Origin: Glaciecola blandensis
Lineage (GTDB): Bacteria > Pseudomonadota > Gammaproteobacteria > Enterobacterales > Alteromonadaceae
DNA length: 64,000 bases
Reading direction: 5' to 3'
NCBI RefSeq assembly: GCF_031846165.1
Contig: NZ_JAVRIE010000003.1
Coordinates: forward strand, 372,001-436,000
Shown piece by piece: positions 39,594 to 49,535 of the stretch (within the stretch, counting starts at the first letter, position 1; every line of letters begins with the position of its first letter). The notes beneath the pieces were generated by a model, which did no database searches, had not been told where the DNA came from, and saw only the letters and a list, made by a program, of their open reading frames with translations. A program made the position numbers and the translations under genes.

Positions 39594-40692
39594 ATGTTTG
39601 AACTAAATCCTATTCAAACCGCCATTGCTGATGTTCGTGAAAGAACGAATTCGCTTAGGGGGTACCTTTGACTTCGACCTTAAAATGGAAAGGTTGGAAG
39701 AGGTTTCTCGAGAATTAGAAAGCCCCGATGTATGGAATAATCCAGAGCAAGCACAAGGTTTAGGCAAAGAAAAAGTTGCCTTAGAAGAAGTGGTTGTGAC
39801 CATTCAAAATTTAGAGCAAGGCGTCGAGGATGTTGAAGGCCTGGTAGAATTGGCTGTTGAAGCCGAGGACGCAGATACGCTTACTGAGGCTGAGACCGAG
39901 TTAGCTGAGCTAGTAAAGTCGCTTGAAGTCCTTGAATTTAGACGTATGTTTGCTGGTCCGAACGATAGCAACGACGCGTATTTAGATATTCAATCCGGTT
40001 CTGGCGGCACTGAGGCGCAAGATTGGGCTAATATGTTGCTGCGCATGTATTTGCGCTGGGGCGAAGAGCACGGTTTTAAGACAGAGTTGATTGAGGTATC
40101 CGATGGAGACGTCGCGGGGATTAAAAGTGCAACGATTCGCTTTGGCGGCGAATATGCATTTGGTTGGCTGCGAACAGAAACTGGCGTGCATCGCTTAGTG
40201 AGGAAGTCTCCTTTTGACTCTGGTAATCGTCGCCACACGTCATTCGCATCGGCATTTGCCTACCCTGAAGTGAGCGATGATATCGAAATAGATATTAATC
40301 CGGCAGACCTACGCATTGACACCTATCGAGCGTCCGGTGCTGGTGGTCAGCACGTCAATAGAACCGATTCAGCTGTGCGTATTACGCATTTACCGACAAA
40401 CATTGTCGTGCAATGCCAAAATGACCGGTCTCAGCATAAGAACAAAGATCAGGCATTTAAGCAGTTGAAGGCGAAATTGTACGAGTATGAGCTACAAAAA
40501 CAAAATGCCGAGAAACAAGCCCTAGAAGACGGTAAGTCTGACATAGGGTGGGGTAGTCAAATTAGGTCTTATGTTCTTGATGATTCCAGAATAAAGGATC
40601 TTCGCACAGGCGTTGAAACGCGTAATACTCAAGCCGTCTTAGACGGTGATTTAGACAAATTTATTGAAGCCAGCCTCAAGTCTGGTTTGTAA
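39594..40692 (+). CDS. prfB: Peptide chain release factor 2 with programmed +1 frameshift
   Basis: RF2 reads UGA and UAA stop codons. From ATG 39594 the first frame encodes MFELNPIQTAIADVRERTNSLRGYL and meets TGA at 39669-39671. The sequence AGGGGG (39657-39662), TAC, CTT, TGA, C is the classic autoregulatory slip site; ribosomes shift +1 on CTT and continue as DFDLKMERLEEV to 40692. The catalytic GGQ lies in ASGAGGQHVNRTDSAVRITH. The full product is about 365 residues. It is followed 25 bases later by lysS, the same pairing as in E. coli. Confidence 0.97.
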
Positions 40693-40717
40693 ACTATTAG
40701 CATTAACAGGACAACAC

Positions 40718-42262
40718 ATGAGTGACCATCAGCAAGATGAAAATAAATTGATTGCGGAGCGTAGAGGAAAATTAGCGCAAATCCGTGAAAATTGCCCATC
40801 AAATGGCTTCCCAAATCAATTTGACCGCGAGCATTACGCACAAGACTTACAAGCTAAATTTGGTGATAAAGACAAGGAAACCTTGGCTTCTGAAGCAAAC
40901 AAGGTGAGTATCGCTGGTCGCATCATGGCGAAACGAGGACCTTTTTTGCTCTTACAAGACATGACCGGTCAGATCCAGTCATATGCAGCAAAAGACATCC
41001 AGAAAGACATTAAAGAGAAATACGGTTCTTTAGACATCGGTGACATTATTGGAGTGAGTGGCGATCTACATAAATCCGGTAAAGGCGACTTGTATGTCAA
41101 TATGGATCAGTATCAACTATTAACTAAAGCACTTAGACCTTTACCTGAGAAGTTCCATGGTTTGGCTGATCAAGAAACTAAATATCGCCAACGTTATGTT
41201 GACCTGATCACTAATCCTGATACTCGAAACACTTTCAAAGTACGTAGCCAAATAGTCAATGGCATCCGTAATTTTCTAGCTGATCGCCAGTTCATGGAAG
41301 TTGAAACACCGATGTTACAAGTTATCCCCGGCGGTGCGACTGCAAAACCTTTCGTGACTCACCATAACGCCCTTGATATCGATATGTACTTGCGTATTGC
41401 ACCTGAGCTGTATTTAAAACGTTTAGTCGTTGGCGGTTTTGAGCGAGTGTTTGAAATTAACCGAAACTTCCGCAACGAAGGTTTGTCGACGCGCCACAAC
41501 CCAGAATTCACGATGCTTGAGTTCTATCAAGCTTACGCCGACTATAATGACCTAATGAACTTAACAGAAGAAATGTTACGTCATTTGGCTGAGACCGTTA
41601 TGGGTACAAGTGTTATCACTAATACTGTTAAAAATGCAGAAGGCGAGGTCATTGAAACGAAAGAGTATGACTTCGGACAACCTTTTCAGCGTTTAAGCAT
41701 GGGTGATGCCGTTTTGAAATACTGGCCTGATGCAAATGCTGCTGCGATAAACGATCCTGAGAACCACTTAGATGAACTTAAAGCAATGGCCAAGCAACTA
41801 CATATTAAAGAGCCTGAAGTTGATGGTATTTGGGGGCCAGGCAAGTACTTGTGCGAGATTTTCGAGGCAACGGCAGAAGAACAACTCGACCAACCCACTT
41901 TTATCACGCAATACCCTTGGGAAGTGTCTCCATTGGCTCGACGCAATGATGAAGACCCCTTCGTTACTGACCGCTTTGAATTTTTCGTCGGTGGACGTGA
42001 GTTGGCAAATGGCTTCTCTGAGCTTAATGATTCTGAAGATCAAGCAAGCCGTTTCAAAAAACAAGTTGAAGAGAAAGATGCCGGTGATGATGAAGCTATG
42101 CACTTTGACGAAGACTATATTACTGCCTTAGAGTATGGCTTACCGCCTACAGCTGGTGAAGGAATTGGTATCGACCGCTTAGTCATGCTATTCACTGACA
42201 GCCCGACGATCAAAGACGTTATCTTGTTCCCGCATATGAAGCCGCAAAGCCAAGAGCAGTAA
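40718..42262 (+). CDS. lysS: Lysyl-tRNA synthetase, class II
   Basis: The 514-residue protein has an N-terminal OB-fold anticodon domain (about 65-165) and a class II catalytic core: motif 2 with FEINRNFRNEGLSTRHNPEFTMLEFY and motif 3 GEGIGIDRLVMLF near the C-terminus. ATG 40718 is chosen because ACAGGA precedes it and the longer frame from 40664 runs back into prfB. It forms an operon with prfB and ends at a terminator. Confidence 0.97.
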   Translation: MSDHQQDENKLIAERRGKLAQIRENCPSNGFPNQFDREHYAQDLQAKFGDKDKETLASEANKVSIAGRIMAKRGPFLLLQDMTGQIQSYAAKDIQKDIKEKYGSLDIGDIIGVSGDLHKSGKGDLYVNMDQYQLLTKALRPLPEKFHGLADQETKYRQRYVDLITNPDTRNTFKVRSQIVNGIRNFLADRQFMEVETPMLQVIPGGATAKPFVTHHNALDIDMYLRIAPELYLKRLVVGGFERVFEINRNFRNEGLSTRHNPEFTMLEFYQAYADYNDLMNLTEEMLRHLAETVMGTSVITNTVKNAEGEVIETKEYDFGQPFQRLSMGDAVLKYWPDANAAAINDPENHLDELKAMAKQLHIKEPEVDGIWGPGKYLCEIFEATAEEQLDQPTFITQYPWEVSPLARRNDEDPFVTDRFEFFVGGRELANGFSELNDSEDQASRFKKQVEEKDAGDDEAMHFDEDYITALEYGLPPTAGEGIGIDRLVMLFTDSPTIKDVILFPHMKPQSQEQ

Positions 42263-42300
42263 ACAAGAAACGCAAGTAGCAACATAGTTAAATATCAAAG

Positions 42301-42326
42301 AAGCGCCTTCAGGGCGCTTTTTTTTG
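42301..42326 (+). terminator. Rho-independent terminator of prfB-lysS
   Basis: AAGCGCC (42301-42307) pairs with GGGCGCTT (42312-42319) around TTCA, followed by a run of T. It lies 38 bases after the lysS stop and before the converging panE-like gene. Confidence 0.92.
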
Positions 42327-42378
42327 TTTAAATAATAGTGCAAGTTTTATCGAGGTGTTGCGATAAACATTGCCGGAT

Positions 42379-43290
42379 TCATGCTGAGCCACTTGAGACT
42401 ATTTGTTGATAGAGGCTCTCAATAAACGGTAGCTTCATTCCTGTTTCTTCGCCTTTTAATAGCAAAAAGCCGAGGATCCCATCAACTTCAGTTTGTCGAT
42501 TTTTATTAAAATCCTGATGCATTGATGAGTAGTTATTCTTTGTTAAGTCGATAACATCGTCTATTTGCTGCGAAAGTTCATGATTATCAATTGGAAGATT
42601 CATAAATTCATAAAGATCAAATATTTCGCTCTTAATTTGTTTTAGTTCATCTTTAAAGTGTTTAACTTGACCATTTTTGCAGTTTTTAGTTGCACTTAGC
42701 GGGTTTATCGCAGCATTTATAGCAAGTTTTTGATATTGAGCGTATTCAATGTCTTCTCTCCACGTCAACCGCGGGTGTAACTTCATTAATTCGGTCATTG
42801 ATCGTGTCGACACATTTCTTGAATCGATTTCAGAAGTTTGTATGGGGCAGCCTATCTCTAACTTTCCGCAGGCGACTTGATGAAAACGGTTAGCTGATAC
42901 CTGATAAGCAGCATCCGTGGTAATTCCGATCAAATATGGGGTATTTGGTAGGTGCTTTTCAATGAGTGCTTGAGTACCCATACCGTTGTGCAAGAGCAAA
43001 ACCGTCGTATGATGAGACAGTTTTCCTTGCAGCGCCAGTAGGGTGGTTTCCACTTGGTAATGCTTGATGGGTAAGATGAGCAAATCGATATCTTTCAGTG
43101 TTTCCGCATTCAAGTTTACTTGCGGCGCGGTGATCGCAATGTCGACACCGTCTACCTGTTGGAGATATAGAGGTGAAATGGGCTCATAGGTATCGCGGAT
43201 AAATAAAACCGTTTGCATTTGGTTTTGTTTACTCAAATAAGAAGCAAGGCATACGCCTATCGCACCACGTCCAATAATGCCAACTTTCAT
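42379..43290 (-). CDS. panE: Ketopantoate reductase family protein (2-dehydropantoate 2-reductase)
   Basis: The 303-residue protein has the NADP-binding motif GIIGRGAIGVCLASYL at the N-terminus, ILPIKHYQ and LLHNGMGTQ in the Rossmann domain, and KLAINAAINPLSATKNCKNG with the catalytic lysine and asparagine of the ApbA/PanE family. It would reduce ketopantoate to pantoate for coenzyme A synthesis. Because the family includes other 2-keto acid reductases, the gene name is probable, not certain. It is first in a minus-strand group with a pseudouridine synthase gene 34 bases upstream. Confidence 0.85.
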   Translation of the reverse strand: MKVGIIGRGAIGVCLASYLSKQNQMQTVLFIRDTYEPISPLYLQQVDGVDIAITAPQVNLNAETLKDIDLLILPIKHYQVETTLLALQGKLSHHTTVLLLHNGMGTQALIEKHLPNTPYLIGITTDAAYQVSANRFHQVACGKLEIGCPIQTSEIDSRNVSTRSMTELMKLHPRLTWREDIEYAQYQKLAINAAINPLSATKNCKNGQVKHFKDELKQIKSEIFDLYEFMNLPIDNHELSQQIDDVIDLTKNNYSSMHQDFNKNRQTEVDGILGFLLLKGEETGMKLPFIESLYQQIVSSGSA

Positions 43291-43324
43291 GCTAAGCGCA
43301 CCATAATGATACTTCTTTTAAAAG

Positions 43325-44053
43325 TTAGGGCCATTTAAGCTCCCATGGTTGACCGCAGCGTGCAAAGCACTGCTGCATTATCGTGGATTCAAACAAAGAT
43401 CCCGCTAGCGGTAATGCCGATAATTGAAAATGTTCAGATTGATATCTAAATGATAAGCCATAGCTGTGCAAATAAAGCCTATCTGCTTGACTACTAGAGT
43501 AACGCTGATCGCCTAAGATCGGGCTACCGAGTGACTTCAAAGCCACGCGTATTTGATGCGTTTTGCCAGTGAGCGGTTTGACCATAAATAGCCGCAAGCC
43601 TTTTGGGAAGCTGTCATTTGAATTAGCGCCATTTGCAGAGGTGTCATTTTCAGAAGCGAGTGGCAATGGATGTAAGGGAAAACTAAAAAACTGGCTAATT
43701 GCTGGCTTTACTCTGCTTTGCGTCAGTTTATAGTTACCATTTCTTGCCTTTTGCATATCACCTATAATTTTACCTTGTTTCTTCTTCGGCTTTTTATCGC
43801 TGATAGCAAGATAATATTTTTGTATTTCTCTACGCTCGAATAATTGAGATAGGGCACTCGCAGCTTGTTGGCTCTTCGCAAGTATCATACAGCCAGAAGT
43901 TGCGTCATCTAAACGATGCACAAGCCATAGCTTACTCACGCCAAAGATAACTTGCGCACTGGGAATTATACCATTTTGTGCGTCATGCATAGGCATTCCG
44001 GTCGGTTTATTAACGACTAAGAAATCGGTATGCTCAAAGACTAGGCTTAGCAT
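43325..44053 (-). CDS. RluA-family RNA pseudouridine synthase
   Basis: The 242-residue protein contains the RluA motif WLVHRLDDATSGCMILAKS (residues 43-61) with the catalytic aspartate, plus KYYLAISDKKPKKKQG and GKTHQIRVALKSLGSPILGDQRY. It has no S4 domain. The length and features resemble the TIGR01621-type subgroup of unknown RNA target. It lies between the panE-like gene and the Hpt gene on the same strand, 16 bases after the Hpt gene. Confidence 0.9.
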   Translation of the reverse strand: MLSLVFEHTDFLVVNKPTGMPMHDAQNGIIPSAQVIFGVSKLWLVHRLDDATSGCMILAKSQQAASALSQLFERREIQKYYLAISDKKPKKKQGKIIGDMQKARNGNYKLTQSRVKPAISQFFSFPLHPLPLASENDTSANGANSNDSFPKGLRLFMVKPLTGKTHQIRVALKSLGSPILGDQRYSSSQADRLYLHSYGLSFRYQSEHFQLSALPLAGSLFESTIMQQCFARCGQPWELKWP

Positions 44054-44069
44054 GTTGTTGCGAAATTAA

Positions 44070-44630
44070 TTATTGAGCAGAGACTAAATTCAGCGCGTCT
44101 TGATATTGCAACTCTTCAATCAAATCGATCAATTCTTTACTTTTCTCTTCGCTCATGGATAAACCAGATACAAGATTAATTAAGGTATCATCATCGATAA
44201 ATTCATTGCGTTCGAGTTTTCTCGTCAGTTCCAATTTACTGGTCTCGAGAGAAAGAGTAGGTGAAACAAGTGTTTTTGCAGGCGCCTTGATTTGTTCACG
44301 TTCTTGTATTTGAGCACAGGTTTGTTCGACTAAGGCGCTGAAATGTTGAAACATATCTTCTTGGTAATTATCTTCTCTTAGCTGAGCGTCGAACTTTGTT
44401 GCACATTCATACAATGCTTGTAGGCCTAAGTTGCCACTGATCCCTTTAATCGTGTGAACGCGCATCTTAGCGCTTTTTATATCTCCAGAGGCAAGCAGTT
44501 CTGCTAACTCGCTTGACACTGACTCAAATTCATTTGAAAACTTCCCCAGCATCTTGCTTAACAAACTTTCATTTCCACCCAATTGGTTAAGGGCAAAATC
44601 GTAGTTAAGAAGTGGAAGGTTTGATGACAT
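44070..44630 (-). CDS. Stand-alone Hpt (histidine phosphotransfer) domain protein
   Basis: The 186-residue protein has one Hpt domain (about 20-110) with the phosphorylation site HTIKGISGNLGLQAL (His58). The C-terminal 70 residues are helical and not recognised. No sensor kinase or response regulator lies within the window, so its partners are elsewhere. It may relay phosphate from a hybrid kinase. It reads toward the pseudouridine synthase gene. Confidence 0.83.
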   Translation of the reverse strand: MSSNLPLLNYDFALNQLGGNESLLSKMLGKFSNEFESVSSELAELLASGDIKSAKMRVHTIKGISGNLGLQALYECATKFDAQLREDNYQEDMFQHFSALVEQTCAQIQEREQIKAPAKTLVSPTLSLETSKLELTRKLERNEFIDDDTLINLVSGLSMSEEKSKELIDLIEELQYQDALNLVSAQ

Positions 44631-44849
44631 AGTTAGGTCCAGACGTTAGTTCGTTAATGGCTTGTAGGCATACTAATGTAATATGCCTAGTGTAAACAAG
44701 CTGAATTATCTGTTTACACTTTTATTTTCGTTCATATTGGAGCTTAGCAATATTCAAGGTTATAGTACCAAGTAGGGGTTTTTTAAACTCTGCAAGACGA
44801 GAGAACGGCGAAAGAATACCGCTTTATAATAATTAAAAACAGGTTAACA

Positions 44850-47687
44850 ATGATTAAAAATCTAAAAAGAAATCTTGCACTGAGCGCAGTTGCTGCATCA
44901 GTCATCGTACTCGGGGCATGTAGCACAGCCGATAAGGATCAAGAACAACTTGAAACTGGCTTATCTGGCTCAACTATCCCATATGAAAAATATGAATTAG
45001 ACAATGGCTTAACAGTTGTTCTTCATCAAGACGATTCTGATCCTTTGGTTGAAGTGAACATCACTTACCATGTTGGTTCCGCAAGAGAAGAACTGGGACG
45101 TTCAGGCTTTGCACACTTCTTCGAACATATGATGTTTCAAGGCTCTGAAAATGTGGCAGATGAAGAGCACTTTAAAATTGTGACCGAAGCCGGTGGTACA
45201 ATGAATGGTTCTACAAATAGTGATATCACTAACTATTATCAGACTGTCCCAGTAAATCAACTTGAAAAAGTACTTTGGTTAGAAGCAGACCGAATGGGTT
45301 TCTTGTTAGATGCCGTAACTCAAGAGAAGTTTGAAAATCAACGTGAAACCGTTAAAAACGAACGTGGTCAGCGTGTCGATAATCAACCTTATGGTTTGCG
45401 CTTTGAGAGAACGGGTGAAGCACTTTACCCTGTTGGACATCCTTATTCTTGGTCAACAATTGGTTATGTAGAAGATCTTGACCGTGTTAATGTGAATGAC
45501 CTAAAAAAATTCTTCCAAAAATGGTACGGACCAAATAATGCCGTGCTCACTATCGGCGGGGCAATTGATAAAGCTGAAACGAAAGCATGGGTCGAAAAAT
45601 ACTTTGGTAGCATCCCTCGCGGCCCTGAAGTAACAAAAGCTGAAAAAGCACCAGCAAAACTGGCTGAGACGCGTTACATCACTTTAGAAGATAAAGTGCA
45701 CTTGCCGTTACTACAAATCACTATGCCAACGGTATATGCGAAGCATCCAGATGAAGCACCGCTTGACGTGTTAGCGGATATTCTTGGCGGTGGGAAAACG
45801 TCGTTATTATACAAGAATATGGTAAAGAATGGCTTAGCGATTCAAGCATTCGCGTCGCATCCATGTCGTGAATTAGCCTGTGAATTTACCTTACTTTCTC
45901 TTGTTAACCCTCAGAAAGTACAAAGCCTTAAACAAATGCAGACAATCATTGATGAGACATTGGTTGAATTTGAAGAGCGCGGCGTGCAAGACGATGATTT
46001 ACAACGCACTAAAGCGAGCATCGAAAGTAACACCATTTTTGGCTTGCAAAGTGTTGCAGGAAAGGTTCGCCAATTAGCGAGCGGTGAAATATTTAGCAAT
46101 GAGCCCGACGGTATTCAAGCCGATATCGAGCGATATAATGCTGTGACAAAAGAAGATGTAATGCGAGTTTATAATCAATATGTTAAAAACAAACCAGCAG
46201 TTGTACTGAGCATTGTACCAAAAGGACAAGCACAACTTGCTGTTGCAGAGCAGAACTTCACCTTACCTGAGCGCAATTTTGAAGCACAAACAGGCGAACA
46301 AGCGGATATTAAACAAGCCGTCATTAAAGATGACTTTGACCGCAGTATTCAGCCAAGCGCTGGTGTGAACCCAATCGTAGGGATTCCAGACTTTTGGAAG
46401 CACAACTTAGATAATGGCATCGAGATATTAGGTGTAGATACAAAAGAAACGCCTACTGTATTTATCAATATTGCGATGGAGGGAGGCACGTTACTAGATT
46501 CTCCTAGCAAGCCAGGTGTAGCGTCAATGACTGCTCAAATGATGAATGAGTCTACAGCCCTTTCTAGTAATGAAGAGCTAGCTAATCGTTTAGCGTTGTT
46601 GGGTAGTCGTATTACCTTTACGTCTTCTGGTCGCTACACAAATGTGTACGTGACTTCACTCAGTAAAAACCTAGATGAAACATTAGTTATTTTGAAAGAA
46701 AAGCTTTTCTCTCCCGGTTTTAAAGAAGAAGACTTCACTCGTCTGAAACAAAATACTTTACAGGGCTTACAACAAGTACTTAAGAACCCGTCAGCGCTGG
46801 CAAGTCGAGCACGTGCTCTTGTTTTGTATGGCGAAGATACTATCTTAGGTCAGCCTGAAGGTGGCACAACTGCCAGTGTTGAATCAATTACTGTAGATGA
46901 TTTGAAAGCCTATTATGATGCTTATTATCGACCGAATTTAGTCGATATGGTGGTTGTAGGTGATATTTCCAAAGCGCAAGCACTAGAAGCAACAAAGTTG
47001 CTTGCTTCGTGGGAAGCTAAACCCTATGAGTTACCTAGTTTTGGGGAATTTGATGCGCCAGAAAAAGGTAAGATTTATTTAGTGGACAATCCAGGTGGCG
47101 TTCAATCAGTAATATCGATTGTTAAGCATGCAATGGTGTATGACGCTGAAGGCGAGTACTTTAAATCGAGATTGATGAACTTCCCTCTAGGTGGCATGTT
47201 CAATAGTCGTATCAACTTGAATCTTCGCGAAGATAAAGGGTATACCTATGGCGCTCGAAGTGGCTTTAGTGGTGGTAAACTTACCGGTACTTTCTCTGCC
47301 GGGGCTGATGTTGCTGGTCAACATACTGTCGCCAGTATTCAAGAGTTTTTAAGTGAAATTTCTGAGTATCAAAAGTCAGGAATGACCGAAGAAGAACTTG
47401 AATTAATGAAAAAAGCCTACACTCAACGAGATGCGCTTAGTTCTGAAACACCGACGCGTAAAGCGGGTATTTTGATCCGTATGCTCGGTTACGACTTAGA
47501 TAAAGAGTATCGAGAGCGTCAAAAAGACATTATTAACAAAGTGACGACTGAAGAACTCAATAAATTGGCTGCTCGTTGGTTAGATACTGACTCAATGGAT
47601 ATTATTGTTGTTGGTGATGCAGAGACATTGCGTGAGCAATTGACTGTCTTAGATCGTGAGATTGTCGATCTTAGCGTGCCAAAGTAA
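44850..47687 (+). CDS. M16 (pitrilysin/insulinase) family zinc peptidase, lipoprotein
   Basis: The 945-residue protein contains two M16 halves. The first carries the inverted zinc motif HFFEH (residues 89-93) with the distal glutamate in ENQRETVKNERGQR; the second (from about 515) lacks the motif and serves as the scaffold half. The signal peptide ends in LGAC (21-24), a lipobox, so it is probably anchored at the inner or outer membrane. These peptidases degrade peptides in the periplasm. The gene stands alone between two non-coding stretches and ends at a strong terminator. Confidence 0.94.
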   Translation: MIKNLKRNLALSAVAASVIVLGACSTADKDQEQLETGLSGSTIPYEKYELDNGLTVVLHQDDSDPLVEVNITYHVGSAREELGRSGFAHFFEHMMFQGSENVADEEHFKIVTEAGGTMNGSTNSDITNYYQTVPVNQLEKVLWLEADRMGFLLDAVTQEKFENQRETVKNERGQRVDNQPYGLRFERTGEALYPVGHPYSWSTIGYVEDLDRVNVNDLKKFFQKWYGPNNAVLTIGGAIDKAETKAWVEKYFGSIPRGPEVTKAEKAPAKLAETRYITLEDKVHLPLLQITMPTVYAKHPDEAPLDVLADILGGGKTSLLYKNMVKNGLAIQAFASHPCRELACEFTLLSLVNPQKVQSLKQMQTIIDETLVEFEERGVQDDDLQRTKASIESNTIFGLQSVAGKVRQLASGEIFSNEPDGIQADIERYNAVTKEDVMRVYNQYVKNKPAVVLSIVPKGQAQLAVAEQNFTLPERNFEAQTGEQADIKQAVIKDDFDRSIQPSAGVNPIVGIPDFWKHNLDNGIEILGVDTKETPTVFINIAMEGGTLLDSPSKPGVASMTAQMMNESTALSSNEELANRLALLGSRITFTSSGRYTNVYVTSLSKNLDETLVILKEKLFSPGFKEEDFTRLKQNTLQGLQQVLKNPSALASRARALVLYGEDTILGQPEGGTTASVESITVDDLKAYYDAYYRPNLVDMVVVGDISKAQALEATKLLASWEAKPYELPSFGEFDAPEKGKIYLVDNPGGVQSVISIVKHAMVYDAEGEYFKSRLMNFPLGGMFNSRINLNLREDKGYTYGARSGFSGGKLTGTFSAGADVAGQHTVASIQEFLSEISEYQKSGMTEEELELMKKAYTQRDALSSETPTRKAGILIRMLGYDLDKEYRERQKDIINKVTTEELNKLAARWLDTDSMDIIVVGDAETLREQLTVLDREIVDLSVPK

Positions 47688-47747
47688 CAGATTCTTTGAT
47701 GCGATTTATTGATTAACCCTCTATACTAGAGATAATCAAAAAAAGTA

Positions 47748-47778
47748 CCCCTGCAGTAGATTATTGCAGGGGTTTTTT
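47748..47778 (+). terminator. Rho-independent terminator of the M16 peptidase gene
   Basis: CCCCTGCA (47748-47755) pairs with TGCAGGGG (47765-47772) around a nine-base loop, followed by six T. It lies 60 bases after the peptidase stop. Confidence 0.93.
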
Positions 47779-47801
47779 AAACCCAGTAATGGAATAATAA
47801 T

Positions 47802-49379
47802 TTGGCTATTGATCCGCAAACCTTCTCAAATCGCCTTAGCGCATTGTCACAGTCTCAGTTCCAATCTTCTTTGCCAAACATTAAGCATGGTGTTGAAAGG
47901 GAAGCATTGCGAGTAAACCCAAACGGTGGTTTAGCAACCAGTATGCATGGTGATGCACTCGGGGCTCCTTTAACTCATGAATCAATAACGACAGACTTTT
48001 CCGAAAGTTTGATGGAATTTATTACGCCACCTGAAAAGCAAGCGCGAGTTACCTTGGCGCAACTGGCCGATATCCACAAATTTGTGTATGACAATATCGG
48101 AGAAGAACGCTTGTGGCCAATGAGTATGCCTTGCTTTGTGAATAAGGAAACGAGCATTCCGATTGCGCGTTATGGCAGTTCAAATGTAGCCAAAATGAAA
48201 GAGGTCTACCGGAAAGGTTTGCATAATCGCTACGGCAGTATGATGCAGGTTATTGCAGGTGTTCACTTCAACTTTTCATTGCCTGATGAGTTTTGGCAGG
48301 CATGGTGCGATCTGAATGAAGTAGAAAACACCGTAGAGCAACGTTCGGCCTATCATTTTGACTTGATTAGAAACTTCAGACGTTTATCTTGGTTAATTCC
48401 TTATTTATACGGCGCATCACCCGCCCTTTGTCAGTCGTTTTTAGCAGGTAAAGAGCAAAAGTTTCCATTTGAAAAGCTGGGAGTAGGTACTTTATATTTA
48501 CCCTACGCAACGTCTTTGCGAATGAGTGATTTAGGCTATACAAACTCAGAACAGTCATCCTTAAATATTTGCTACAACGATTTAGGGTCGTACGTAAAAT
48601 CAGTACGCGCAGCAATCAACACACCGTCGGAACAATACGGGGCATTCCCATCCGGAGAAAACGGTCAGTGGGAACAACTAAACGACAATGTATTGCAGAT
48701 TGAGAATGAGCTTTATAGTCCAATTCGTCCAAAGCAGGTGGCTAAATCGCTAGAGAAACCGAGTGATGCTTTAGAAGACCGTGGTGTTAGCTATATTGAA
48801 GTGCGAGCGCTAGATGTTAATCCATTCTCACCGCTGGGTATTGAAGAGAATCAGTTCTATTTCCTTGATGTATTTTTACTTTACTGTCTGCTTGACGAAT
48901 CTCCCAAATTTGAGCAAAAAGCCTATGAAGAAAGTGAAGCTAACCTCAACAAGGTAGTGTTAGAAGGGCGAAAACCTGGACTAAATCTACTGCGTGATAA
49001 ACAAGAAATTAGTCTCGCTGACTGGGCCGAAGATCTGTTTGGTGATTTGAAACAAGTCGCCTTAATACTGGATTCTGCAAATGGAAATGAAAAGTATAGT
49101 GCTTCTGTTGAGAAAGAGTTCTTAAAAGTGAAAGATCCGTCGCAAACACCTTCTGCACGTTGGTTAAACACTTTGATTGAAAATAATATTGATAATAGTC
49201 GAATAGGCTTAGAACTCGCACTTGAGTATAAGAAGTATGCGAGTGGTTTAGATTATCTTCATATCAGCGAAGAAGACTTTAAGCAACAAGCGAGAGAGTC
49301 TATTGCCAATCGGGAGCAAATTGAAAAAAGTGATACGCTTGATTTTGCTGACTTTATTGAGCGTTACTTCGCAAAATAA
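47802..49379 (+). CDS. gshA: Glutamate-cysteine ligase
   Basis: It joins glutamate and cysteine using ATP, the first step of glutathione synthesis, which the nearby maiA, gloA and grxD products use. The 525-residue protein is the gammaproteobacterial GshA type: GVEREALRVNPNGGLA (residues 28-43), ITTDFSESLMEFITPP and GVSYIEVRALDVNPFSPLGI are signature segments. It starts with TTG 47802 after GGAATAATAA; no better in-frame start exists nearby. Confidence 0.96.
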   Translation: MAIDPQTFSNRLSALSQSQFQSSLPNIKHGVEREALRVNPNGGLATSMHGDALGAPLTHESITTDFSESLMEFITPPEKQARVTLAQLADIHKFVYDNIGEERLWPMSMPCFVNKETSIPIARYGSSNVAKMKEVYRKGLHNRYGSMMQVIAGVHFNFSLPDEFWQAWCDLNEVENTVEQRSAYHFDLIRNFRRLSWLIPYLYGASPALCQSFLAGKEQKFPFEKLGVGTLYLPYATSLRMSDLGYTNSEQSSLNICYNDLGSYVKSVRAAINTPSEQYGAFPSGENGQWEQLNDNVLQIENELYSPIRPKQVAKSLEKPSDALEDRGVSYIEVRALDVNPFSPLGIEENQFYFLDVFLLYCLLDESPKFEQKAYEESEANLNKVVLEGRKPGLNLLRDKQEISLADWAEDLFGDLKQVALILDSANGNEKYSASVEKEFLKVKDPSQTPSARWLNTLIENNIDNSRIGLELALEYKKYASGLDYLHISEEDFKQQARESIANREQIEKSDTLDFADFIERYFAK

Positions 49380-49441
49380 AAATTTCGGTGCGTTTAAGGC
49401 GCATCGTATTTTGTTTCATTAACGTTTTTTATTGTAAAAAA

Positions 49442-49464
49442 AAGCCCAAACAAATGTTGGGCTT
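49442..49464 (-). terminator. Hairpin with T-run on the minus strand after gshA
   Basis: AAGCCCAA (49442-49449) pairs with TTGGGCTT (49457-49464). The run of A before it (49436-49444) gives a T-run only on the minus strand, although no minus-strand gene ends here. It may work weakly in both directions. Confidence 0.45.
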
Positions 49465-49535
49465 GAAGTGAGTTAACAGGGAAACACGTTAATTCAGTAA
49501 TATTATGAGTTCTTGTAGGTGTAAAAGTTCCCATC

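Noticed and set aside
49442..49464. Hairpin after gshA as the plus-strand terminator
   Set aside because: T-run is on the minus strand only; kept as a low-confidence element.
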